This document shows positions 1-5,818 of a DNA stretch of 13,108 nt, in pieces. The translations under genes were made by a program, and so were the position numbers. The stretch lies in assembly GCA_031272655.1 (NCBI GenBank), contig JAISTJ010000205.1, positions 1 through 13,108 of the forward strand, in the 5' to 3' direction. The stretch's first letter is position 1. Each line of letters opens with the position of its first letter. Source of the DNA: Tannerella sp. (GTDB lineage Bacteria; Bacteroidota; Bacteroidia; Bacteroidales; Tannerellaceae). The notes below the pieces were generated by a model, which saw only the letters and a program-made list of their open reading frames with translations, did no database searches and was not told the origin of the DNA.

Positions 1-2
1 AT

Positions 3-143
3 ATGATACAGGAACAGATTGCAGAAAGTCGCATGCAGAGCGCAATGGAGCCAGAGACCATTCAAAATAACGGGGCATTTCGAAACGTCTTCGGTTTCGA
101 GCAAACCATCATGTCCGAAAAAGGAGCGGACGTAAAACATTAA
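3..143 (+). CDS. small leader-like ORF, unknown function
   Basis: This 46-residue ORF opens with ATG at 3, but it may be the tail of a longer gene cut by the window edge. I recognise no domain. Its middle reads MEPETIQNN, which resembles the starts of two other small ORFs in the window (IETIQPN from 396 and AETISKN from 4436). At DNA level the stretch around 44-75 aligns with 4469-4500, sharing the core cagagaccatt. It ends 5 nt before the HNH gene, so the two may be co-translated. The resemblance to the other leaders is the main reason to list it; whether it is translated cannot be judged from sequence alone. Confidence 0.35.
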   Translation: MIQEQIAESRMQSAMEPETIQNNGAFRNVFGFEQTIMSEKGADVKH

Positions 144-148
144 TTATT

Positions 149-379
149 ATGCCAAGATGCAACAATAGAACCGAATTAGAGGTACATCACATAAGACGTG
201 ATGGTGGCAACGGGATTAATAATGCACAAGTTTTGTGTCAGCAATGTCATGAAAACACAAGTAGTTATGGGGCGCATGGAGATTCTCCTGAACCCTTTTC
301 AGATATTACAAGAGTTCGTGCTTTGAGAAATGCGGAGTTCAGATGTCAATGCGAACAAGATGATTGTGGTTTTCACTAA
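149..379 (+). CDS. small HNH endonuclease-like protein
   Basis: A 76-residue protein with a compact HNH (beta-beta-alpha metal) nuclease signature. It has a His-His pair at 13-14 (EVHHIRRDGGNG), Asn25 in NNAQVLC, and His34 in CQQCH. Cys4, Cys30 and Cys33 could form part of a structural zinc site, and C66, C68 and C73 make a second cysteine group at the C-terminus (CQCEQDDCGFH). HNH domains cut DNA using a divalent metal. Small stand-alone versions with the LxVHHxRRDGGNGxxNAQVLC pattern are, from memory, common in Bacteroidales and often sit in mobile or defence loci. The length fits such a single-domain protein, so the gene looks complete. It lies 5 nt after the leader-like ORF and 16 nt before the next gene. 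The substrate is unknown. Confidence 0.8.
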   Translation: MPRCNNRTELEVHHIRRDGGNGINNAQVLCQQCHENTSSYGAHGDSPEPFSDITRVRALRNAEFRCQCEQDDCGFH

Positions 380-395
380 ATTTAAATAAAGATAT

Positions 396-833
396 ATGGA
401 AAGGATTGAGTATAACAGAGAGAGCCGAAACACTGGCAACAGCATAGAGACGATTCAACCGAACTTTCGGTCAAGTCCGAAAAGCAAAAAGAGTCCGAAG
501 TCCGATGATGGAGGGACTAAAAGTCATGGTGGCATTGCTGATTATGATGGAAATACTTTTGTGGCTTTCGTAGATATTTCTGGTTTAAAAAAAATGATGG
601 GGGATGGGGAAGAGGGCGCGAAAGACGCATTGTATGCATTGGGTTGCAGTAATATACAGTCAATACACTGTAAAAGTTCTACACCGCCAACGGTCATCAC
701 AATATTTAGTAAAACCTCCCCCTTCGAAGGCATAAACAGCAGTACTTGCATACTATACGTTCCAACAGGTTCCAAAGCTGCCTACCAAACCGCTGTCTAC
801 TGGGACACCTTTGTGAATATTATAGAAGAATAG
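396..833 (+). CDS. chimeric ORF: leader peptide, cyclase-like fragment, BspA-type LRR tail
   Basis: A 145-residue ORF that looks assembled from three unrelated pieces. Residues 1-40 are hydrophilic and contain IETIQPN and SSPKS, resembling the small ORF at 4436. Residues 54-80 (TFVAFVDISGLKKMMGDG) resemble the first strand of a nucleotidyl-cyclase-like domain (pattern FVAFxDISGFKxMM), but the rest of that domain is missing. From about residue 82 (ALGCSNIQSIHCKSSTPP) to the end it is a typical BspA-like LRR_5 C-terminus, with the hallmark CILYVPTGSKAAYQ and a closing NIIEE. BspA proteins are normally long surface adhesins; here only the last repeat survives and no signal peptide is visible. 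The product is probably non-functional, or a fresh fusion. Confidence is high for the BspA tail and lower for the cyclase piece. Confidence 0.55.
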   Translation: MERIEYNRESRNTGNSIETIQPNFRSSPKSKKSPKSDDGGTKSHGGIADYDGNTFVAFVDISGLKKMMGDGEEGAKDALYALGCSNIQSIHCKSSTPPTVITIFSKTSPFEGINSSTCILYVPTGSKAAYQTAVYWDTFVNIIEE

Positions 834-839
834 ATTATA

Positions 840-865
840 TTAAATGATTAAATATTAAATGATTA
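840..865 (+). repeat. 11-bp direct repeat before the first HEPN gene
   Basis: TTAAATGATTA occurs at 840-850 and again at 855-865. The second copy runs into the ATGATTATG start of the next gene. The same AAATGATTATG start context recurs at the lipoprotein gene (about 1972-1982). It may be a small tandem duplication or simply an A/T-rich leader. Confidence 0.4.
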
Positions 866-1326
866 TGTACAAATTAGAACAAAATTTTATCGAACGGACA
901 GTTAGACTTGTTAAAAGCTATCGTGATAATAAAACGATTACATTGTTGATCAACTGCATGTTAGGGCTACTTGTTTTCCCAAAAGAGAAGTATTTGGATA
1001 CAATCCCCGACGTGTCGTTTACAGTTTGGGGGATAGGAAAAGACCACGTTTCCAAGTGCTTGTCAGATGGAAATGAAAGCGAAGAAAGTAAGGATTTTGT
1101 CCGGCATCTCAGGAATGCTGTCTGTCATGGAAATTTCCGTATCCAGTCCGCAGGAAATGGTAATGATATAACCGATATTGACTTTCATGACTATCCCAGA
1201 GGAAATCCCCAAAACCAAGAAAACTTCTCGGCAAGAATTCCCGTAGGTGAATTGAAAGCGTTTCTACTAAAGTTCGCGGAAGCAATTCTTCAAGAGTTAC
1301 AAAAAATGTCTAACACTAATAATTAA
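865..1326 (+). CDS. HEPN-like protein 1 (RNAVCH motif)
   Basis: A 153-residue mainly helical protein. The key feature is RHLRNAVCHGNFR, in which Arg83 and His88 form the Rx4-6H motif of HEPN domains. That motif is the catalytic site of many metal-independent RNases in toxin-antitoxin, Abi and CRISPR effectors. The RNxxxHGN form recalls the pEK499_p136-type HEPN family, from memory. I chose the second ATG (865) because MYKLEQNFIERTV fits a natural first helix; ATG at 859 adds only Met-Ile. It begins 25-31 nt after the chimeric ORF and ends 6 nt before another HEPN-like gene, so the two are probably one transcript. No nucleotidyltransferase-type antitoxin partner is visible nearby. HEPN identity is likely from the motif; RNase activity is inferred. 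Confidence 0.65.
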   Translation: MYKLEQNFIERTVRLVKSYRDNKTITLLINCMLGLLVFPKEKYLDTIPDVSFTVWGIGKDHVSKCLSDGNESEESKDFVRHLRNAVCHGNFRIQSAGNGNDITDIDFHDYPRGNPQNQENFSARIPVGELKAFLLKFAEAILQELQKMSNTNN

Positions 1327-1332
1327 CAGATT

Positions 1333-1908
1333 ATGGATACAAAAGATGGAATATTTTTCTCACCGAAAATACGGATGCAAGAATTAAATTTGGATAAAGA
1401 CACGCTTATTGCTGCTTTTGAAGATAGAATCAAAGGATACTATCTTGATCCTATTAAGTCGCTTAATGACAATGCACATGCTTTTGCGGCAGGCATCCTT
1501 GAATTTGCACTGATTGATGCTCTGGCACGGTATTATTACGACACTAAAGGACTATTGGGTATCGCCAACAGAGTAAGAGTTAGAATGAAAAAGATGCTGA
1601 AGTTAATATTTCCAGAAATAAATAGAAAAATCGCTAATAATGCATATTATGATTTTCGTAATGGATTACTGCATGAAAGTCGTATAAAAAACTGCGGTCA
1701 GTTCTCATATCTTCACCCAAGTCCATTTGTCCTTTTCGGCAAATATTTGAAAATAAATACTTTAATAGTTCATGTGCGACTTGAAAAGTTTTTTAATGAT
1801 TATATAGATGATTTAAATAACAATAAAGAGCAACGTTATGATACTTTCTTCAAATTGTTTAAAAAAGATTTTGAGAAAGAAATAAAAATGAGCAAGAAAG
1901 TTCAATAA
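1333..1908 (+). CDS. HEPN-like protein 2 (RNGLLH motif)
   Basis: A 191-residue, Lys/Asn-rich, largely helical protein. It contains YYDFRNGLLHESRIKNCGQF, with Arg109 and His114 spaced as in the HEPN Rx4H motif, preceded by a helical stretch typical of the fold (AFAAGILEFALIDALARYYYD, about 50-70). The charged C-terminus after residue 150 looks like a separate helical tail. It starts 6 nt after HEPN-like protein 1, suggesting translational coupling, so the two may act as a pair or one may be a degenerate partner. There is no signal peptide, so it is cytoplasmic. Exact family and function are not recognised. A single-domain RNase of abortive-infection type is the best guess; a ligand-binding, non-catalytic HEPN is the alternative. 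Confidence 0.6.
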   Translation: MDTKDGIFFSPKIRMQELNLDKDTLIAAFEDRIKGYYLDPIKSLNDNAHAFAAGILEFALIDALARYYYDTKGLLGIANRVRVRMKKMLKLIFPEINRKIANNAYYDFRNGLLHESRIKNCGQFSYLHPSPFVLFGKYLKINTLIVHVRLEKFFNDYIDDLNNNKEQRYDTFFKLFKKDFEKEIKMSKKVQ

Positions 1909-1979
1909 TATCATGCCCTTACCGGCAGTTGCTTTGGTCAAATCCAAATTATAAGTAATTAACTTATAAATAAATGATT

Positions 1980-4268
1980 ATGAAAAGGAAATACTTTTAC
2001 ATACTGGCCGCGCTTTTGATAGCTGCATGCACCACAACTATCGTATCGCACGGAGATGACGAAGACCAACCGGCAACCGTCAGCGTCAATAAACTGAACT
2101 TTGTGTCAGACCTTTCGGCGCAGCAGTTCGCGATAAAGAACGAAAGCAGCGTACCGGTATCGTATTCCGTCACCTCAAACAAGGACTGGATAACGCTGAA
2201 AAGCGGCTCGTCGTCTGCCGTCGCTGCAAAGTCTGCATCAGGCGCCATTGACGTCGGCGGCTCGGTGGTTATCATTGTCGTCATTGACCCGTCCGGGCTG
2301 TCTAAAGGCACCTACACAGGCACGATTACGATAGATGTTGACGGCACAAAATACGCCATATCGGTAACCATAACAGTTGATGATGTTGCAGTTTCAGGCA
2401 TATCCCTCGACCGCACGACACTCGCCTTGAAGCCGGGCGAAACCGCGACCCTGCAAGCAACCGTATCTCCCTCAAACGCTGTAAACAAGACAGTTACGTG
2501 GACTTCAAACAGTTCGGCAGTAGCCACCGTTGACAATACCGGCAAAGTAACCGCCATCAAGGAAGGCACGGCAGTAATCACAGCCAAAGCAGGCGAAAAA
2601 ACAGCCACATGCACAGTAACGGTTGCTGCTGCGACAGTTGCCGTAACCGGAGTTTCGTTGAATGTAACCACTCTTGCATTGACAGTCGGCGAAAGCGCTA
2701 GCCTCACTGCGACCGTTATGCCGACAAACGCAACAGACAAAACCGTAACATGGACGTCAAGCAATTCCGCCGTAGCCACCGTTGACGCAACCGGCAAAGT
2801 AACATCCAAAACCGTAGGCACAGCCACTATCACCGCCACGGCAGGAGGAAAATCAGCAACCTGCGTTGTAACGGTCAATAATAGTACGATAGCCGTAACT
2901 GCTATAACTATCAGCAATTCCACCCTCGCGTTGAAAGAAGGCGAGTCGGCAACGCTCACGGCAACCGTTACTCCTTCGAATGCGACCAATAAAACGGTTA
3001 CATGGACGTCAAGCAACACCGCGATTGCCACCGTTGATGCTAACGGCAAAGTGACTGCCGTTGCAGCAGGAACAGCAACAATCACCGCTGCAGCCGGAGG
3101 AAAATCGGCAACCTGCACGGTAACGGTTACAGCAAATACGGTAGCCGTAACCGCCGTAACGCTCAATCAGACAACGCTTGCGTTGAAGACAGGCGAAACC
3201 GCTACTCTCACAGCGACGGTTACGCCGGCAAACGCGACCAATAAAACGGTTACCTGGACGTCAAGCAACACCGCGATTGCCACCGTTGACGCCAACGGCA
3301 AAGTTACTGCCGTCAAGGAAGGCACGGCAGTAATCACAGCCAAAGCAGGCGAAAAAACAGCCACGTGCCCAGTAACCGTTACTGCGGCAACCGTTGCCGT
3401 AATCGGAATTTCGTTGAATATAGCAACTCTTTCATTGATAGTTGGCGAAAGCGCTACTCTAACAGCAACCGTTACCCCAACAAACGCAACCGACAAAACC
3501 GTAACATGGACGACAAGCAATTCCACCGTAGCCACCGTTGACGCCACCGGCAAAGTAACTGCCATAACTGTAGGCACAGCCACTATCACGGTAACGGCAG
3601 GAGGAAAGTCGGCAACCTGCGTTGTGACGTCTATCGGTGAATATGTTTGGGATGGGGCATCCACTGTAGTTATCAATGGTGTTACTTGGGCTACCTGCAA
3701 TGTGGATATGCCCGGCACATTTGCCTCCAGCCCCGACGTTCCCGGTATGTTCTACAAATGGAACAGCCTAATCGGTTGGAGCGCAGAAGACCCGTTAAAG
3801 GACAGCAATGGCGGCACGGCATGGGACGTTCGTAATCTATCCCCTCCAACCTACACAAACGCCGGCAGATGGCAATACTCCCCCTGTCCATTGGGGTTTC
3901 ACGGTCCATCTAGAGAAGAATACGAAAAACTATTGTCAGGAGCAAACTATAAATGGACTACCTACAATGGTATGTCCGGCGGGTTGTTTATTGATAAAAC
4001 TACATCACGTGCTGTGTTCCTGCCTGCTGCTGGCTATCGCGGCATCTACGACGAAAGCTACCATTTAGTCATTTACCCTACGCTCAACTACGTCGGCACG
4101 CAGGGATTCTACTGGACGAGTGAATTCTTTAGAAAAGATTATTACCCGTACACTGGTAGCTGCATCTACTATATTACCTTCCGCAGTGTCGGCTGGTCCA
4201 TGAGAGGAGGCTTATGGATTGAAGGTTACTTGGGCTTCGCCTTTTCAGTCCGGTGCGTGCAAGATTAA
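1980..4268 (+). CDS. lipoprotein with BACON-like domain, five BIg2 repeats and FISUMP C-type-lectin-like domain
   Basis: A 762-residue surface lipoprotein. MKRKYFYILAALLIAAC is a lipoprotein signal with Cys17 as the acylated residue, so I start at 1980 rather than at 1974, which would add Met-Ile. Residues 33-133 (DWITL, GTYTGTITI) resemble a BACON-type beta-sandwich. Five bacterial Ig-like (BIg2) repeats of about 80 residues follow at about 136-215, 220-299, 304-384, 388-468 and 472-550, each with TVTWTSxxxxxATVD and GxATITA. Residues 553-762 form a Fibrobacter-succinogenes major paralogous domain (NGVTWATCNVDMPGTF, FLPAAGYRG at 681-688, YWTS, closing FSVRCVQD), which has a C-type-lectin-like fold. 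The likely role is adhesion or ligand binding outside the cell. The gene is more G/C-rich than its neighbours, and the variable-looking last 45 residues suggest a DGR target. Confidence 0.85.
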   Translation: MKRKYFYILAALLIAACTTTIVSHGDDEDQPATVSVNKLNFVSDLSAQQFAIKNESSVPVSYSVTSNKDWITLKSGSSSAVAAKSASGAIDVGGSVVIIVVIDPSGLSKGTYTGTITIDVDGTKYAISVTITVDDVAVSGISLDRTTLALKPGETATLQATVSPSNAVNKTVTWTSNSSAVATVDNTGKVTAIKEGTAVITAKAGEKTATCTVTVAAATVAVTGVSLNVTTLALTVGESASLTATVMPTNATDKTVTWTSSNSAVATVDATGKVTSKTVGTATITATAGGKSATCVVTVNNSTIAVTAITISNSTLALKEGESATLTATVTPSNATNKTVTWTSSNTAIATVDANGKVTAVAAGTATITAAAGGKSATCTVTVTANTVAVTAVTLNQTTLALKTGETATLTATVTPANATNKTVTWTSSNTAIATVDANGKVTAVKEGTAVITAKAGEKTATCPVTVTAATVAVIGISLNIATLSLIVGESATLTATVTPTNATDKTVTWTTSNSTVATVDATGKVTAITVGTATITVTAGGKSATCVVTSIGEYVWDGASTVVINGVTWATCNVDMPGTFASSPDVPGMFYKWNSLIGWSAEDPLKDSNGGTAWDVRNLSPPTYTNAGRWQYSPCPLGFHGPSREEYEKLLSGANYKWTTYNGMSGGLFIDKTTSRAVFLPAAGYRGIYDESYHLVIYPTLNYVGTQGFYWTSEFFRKDYYPYTGSCIYYITFRSVGWSMRGGLWIEGYLGFAFSVRCVQD
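4110..4264 (+). other. putative DGR-type variable region in the lipoprotein gene
   Basis: From the YW codons (4110-4115) to the stop, the lectin-like end is unusually rich in Phe, Tyr, Gly, Ser, Cys and Ile encoded by NNC or NNT codons. That is the residue set made when AAY codons of a template are randomised. It closes with ttcagtccggtgcgtgcaag (4244-4263), a G/C-rich segment repeated with one change at 5746-5765. This fits a variable region ending in an initiation-of-mutagenic-homing site. No template repeat or reverse transcriptase is in the window, so this rests on composition and the shared end. Confidence 0.4.
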
Positions 4269-4316
4269 AATTTGATTTGTTTTTACTTTTTTTTGACTAT
4301 TTAAAAAATTAAAAAA

Positions 4317-4439
4317 ATGGACATAACAGAAAAAATCAGCCATGTCACCCCGGACGAGGTGCGATTGTACAAGGAAGGCGTATTCTGGGTCGCTTATGAA
4401 CAGAGCGCTATAAACAAAATAAAACATAACTCATTATGA
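4317..4439 (+). CDS. truncated small ORF, MDITEKI-type
   Basis: A 40-residue ORF beginning MDITEKISHVTPDEVRLYKE and continuing GVFWVAYEQSA, after which the sequence turns into an unrelated Lys/Asn tail. From memory the first 31 residues resemble the N-terminus of a longer family of small Bacteroidetes proteins (xITEKIxxLxPxExxLYKEGxFWxAYEQSAY) that I associate, with limited certainty, with DGR or other accessory loci. Here the family body seems lost after YEQSA. It starts 48 nt after the lipoprotein stop. Its TGA overlaps the ATG of the next mini-ORF (TTATGAAA), suggesting coupled translation. It is probably a remnant. Confidence 0.45.
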   Translation: MDITEKISHVTPDEVRLYKEGVFWVAYEQSAINKIKHNSL

Positions 4440-4558
4440 AACAGTATCATTTCAACAGAACCCGAGACATGGAGGCAGAGACCATTTCAAAAAACGCGGC
4501 GAGTCCGAAAAGCCAGATGAATAAGGGAAACATTACTAATGACCGCAAAGCGGTGTGA
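4436..4558 (+). CDS. small leader-like ORF, unknown function
   Basis: A 40-residue ORF, hydrophilic, with RDMEAETISKNAASPKS in the middle. This resembles residues 11-30 of the chimeric ORF (NSIETIQPNFRSSPKS), and its DNA resembles 44-75 near the left edge. It starts inside the stop of the preceding mini-ORF. Its last codons form a small GC hairpin followed by eight T's, so a transcript could end here. A 13-nt gap then leads to the SEFIR gene remnant. No function is known. The recurrence in front of three different genes is what makes it notable. Confidence 0.4.
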   Translation: MKQYHFNRTRDMEAETISKNAASPKSQMNKGNITNDRKAV

Positions 4559-4566
4559 TTTTTTTT
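4542..4566 (+). terminator. weak intrinsic-terminator-like hairpin
   Basis: accgc-aaa-gcggt (4542-4554) folds into a 5-bp stem with a three-base loop, followed after gtga by eight T's (4559-4566). The stem is short and overlaps the end of the small ORF, so activity is uncertain. Confidence 0.3.
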
Positions 4567-4571
4567 GAAAT

Positions 4572-4682
4572 ATGAACTGGAATCAAGCATTTAACAGACT
4601 TTGGGATTTAATAGGCACTAAAGGAACATCACCCTGCTATATGAAAGGAAATATGTTTCTAAACTTGGCACGAGAAAATTGA
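4572..4682 (+). pseudogene. detached N-terminal piece of the SEFIR protein (frameshift)
   Basis: A 36-residue reading frame (MNWNQAFNRLWDLIGTKG ... FLNLAREN) that stops at TGA 4680-4682. It resembles the start of Bacteroidetes TIR/SEFIR proteins, which in my memory open with MxWNEAFxRLxxLxxT, then a REFDPxxPxYNxYIxER segment. In the neighbouring frame the DNA continues as IDNTIPSYNMFIQERAKKE, exactly the expected next part. Removing one A from the AAAA run at 4675-4678 gives ...LARE-IDNTIPSYN... and joins both parts into one 308-residue protein (4572-5499). It is therefore a single-base frameshift, a sequencing error, or possibly a slippage site. Confidence 0.65.
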
Positions 4683-4704
4683 CAATACAATACCGTCATA
4701 TAAC

Positions 4705-5499
4705 ATGTTTATCCAAGAGAGAGCAAAAAAGGAACTGTCAACATCAAGAAATGTCTTTTTCTCTGATGTTATTATGAATATGCATGAGGACAAACGATAT
4801 GAGTTTTACGTACTAATAATAAAGTATTTAGAGCAACATTGTCCGAATAATTTGCGAGACATAAAAGCGTTATTCCCAAACATTGATAAATCTTACCATA
4901 CTATCAAGACCAATAATTCGGTTATGATAATCTCAAGGCAACAAAAAGAAAACAATCCCGTTGATACAAAGAACGTAACAACAGATAAAGATGAATTCAA
5001 ACGTCCGATAGTTTTCATTTCATATTCGCATGATAATGAACAGCACCAGTCCTGGGTGAAAAATTTAGCCGACAAACTTATTGGGCATGGAGTGCAAGTA
5101 TTGTTAGATATTTATGAATTAAGCGTCGGGAAAGATATTCCACATTTCATGGAAAAATCTGCTAATGCAGATAAAGTAGTTTTAATACTAACTCCAGAAT
5201 ATAAAAGAAAAACGGAAAACAGAGAAGGCGGTGCCGGTTACGAGGCTCAAATCATAACATCTGCATTATACGATAAACAAAATAGTGATACATTTATACC
5301 GGTTATACGCGGCAGTAAAGAGAGTAGCGTTCCTGTTTTTATTAAAAGCAAAATGTTTATTGACATGAGTGATGACAGTAAATTTGAGGAAAGATTTAGT
5401 GATTTATTGTATGGAATATTTGACGTGTCGCAATCAGACCGTCCTGCTTTAGGCGAAATACCAGAATCTATTTTGTTGAAACTAAATAAAAGGAAATGA
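4705..5499 (+). CDS. SEFIR (TIR-like) domain protein, N-terminus frameshifted off
   Basis: A 264-residue ORF. Residues 1-70 are a helical region (MFIQERAKKELSTSRNVFFSDV) that belongs to a domain whose beginning lies in another frame upstream; the Met at 4705 is probably internal. Residues 100-205 form a SEFIR domain: RPIVFISYSHDNEQHQSWVKNL, then VQVLLDIYELSVGKDIPHFMEK, VVLILTPEY, and GGAGYEAQII. SEFIR is related to TIR. Bacterial TIR/SEFIR proteins act in anti-phage abortive infection, usually by degrading NAD+, and a stand-alone bacterial SEFIR defence protein has been described. Glu180 or Glu138 could be functionally important, but I cannot assign the catalytic residue. The protein is cytoplasmic. 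Its stop lies 1 nt before the next ORF. Domain assignment is confident; function is inferred. Confidence 0.8.
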   Translation: MFIQERAKKELSTSRNVFFSDVIMNMHEDKRYEFYVLIIKYLEQHCPNNLRDIKALFPNIDKSYHTIKTNNSVMIISRQQKENNPVDTKNVTTDKDEFKRPIVFISYSHDNEQHQSWVKNLADKLIGHGVQVLLDIYELSVGKDIPHFMEKSANADKVVLILTPEYKRKTENREGGAGYEAQIITSALYDKQNSDTFIPVIRGSKESSVPVFIKSKMFIDMSDDSKFEERFSDLLYGIFDVSQSDRPALGEIPESILLKLNKRK

Positions 5500-5500
5500 C

Positions 5501-5776
5501 ATGAATACTTACGAATTACAAATACAGATAAATTACACGGCGCATATTAGCGCTCTTGATGCTGGCTGTAGAGACGAAGACGATGGTAGATTATACGTAG
5601 GAGATCTAAATGACTCCGAAAAGCCAATTAGATTCGGCCGCTACTGGTCAAGTACTGTTTCTGGTGAAGATTTTGCCTTCTGCATGTATTTTTATGACAA
5701 TTACGGTGTGAATTGTTCTGAAGATTGTGTCCGTAACAGAGGTCGTTCAGTCCGCTGCGTGCAAGACGAACAATAG
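5501..5776 (+). CDS. FISUMP-domain tail fused to an unrelated start
   Basis: A 91-residue ORF. Residues 1-22 (MNTYELQIQINYTAHI...) match nothing I know. From about residue 23 (GCRDEDDGRLYVGDL) onward it reads as the last third of a FISUMP/C-type-lectin-like domain: FGRYWSSTVSGEDF ... NRGRSVRCVQDEQ. The core that should precede it (WATCNVD, GMFYKWN, LPAAGYR) is missing and there is no signal peptide, so this is a displaced fragment, not a working surface protein. The ATG lies 1 nt after the SEFIR stop, which could allow read-through coupling. Its last 21 coding bases nearly equal those of the lipoprotein gene at 4244-4264. A recombination product or DGR-target remnant is most likely. Confidence 0.6.
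   Translation: MNTYELQIQINYTAHISALDAGCRDEDDGRLYVGDLNDSEKPIRFGRYWSSTVSGEDFAFCMYFYDNYGVNCSEDCVRNRGRSVRCVQDEQ
5642..5766 (+). other. second putative DGR-type variable region
   Basis: Starts at the YWSS codons and ends in ttcagtccgctgcgtgcaag (5746-5765), differing by one base from the end of the lipoprotein gene. Between them lie F, A, F, C, Y, F, Y, D, N, Y, G, V, N, C, S, D, C, V and R, most with NNT or NNC codons, as expected if AAY codons of a template had been randomised. The framework (YWSSTVSG ... GRSVRCVQD) matches known FISUMP lectin-like ends. Confidence 0.4.
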
Positions 5777-5818
5777 TAAATACTTATAAATAAGAATATT
5801 AACTATAAATAGTAACTT

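Noticed and set aside
2384..3630. CRISPR or minisatellite array
   Set aside because: The period is about 250 nt, in frame and coding for BIg2 domains, without spacers.
2312..3718. Long minus-strand ORFs opposite the lipoprotein gene
   Set aside because: They are Val/Ala/Thr-rich reflections of the Thr/Val-rich BIg2 repeats, with no domain. The + strand gene has a lipobox and recognisable domains throughout.
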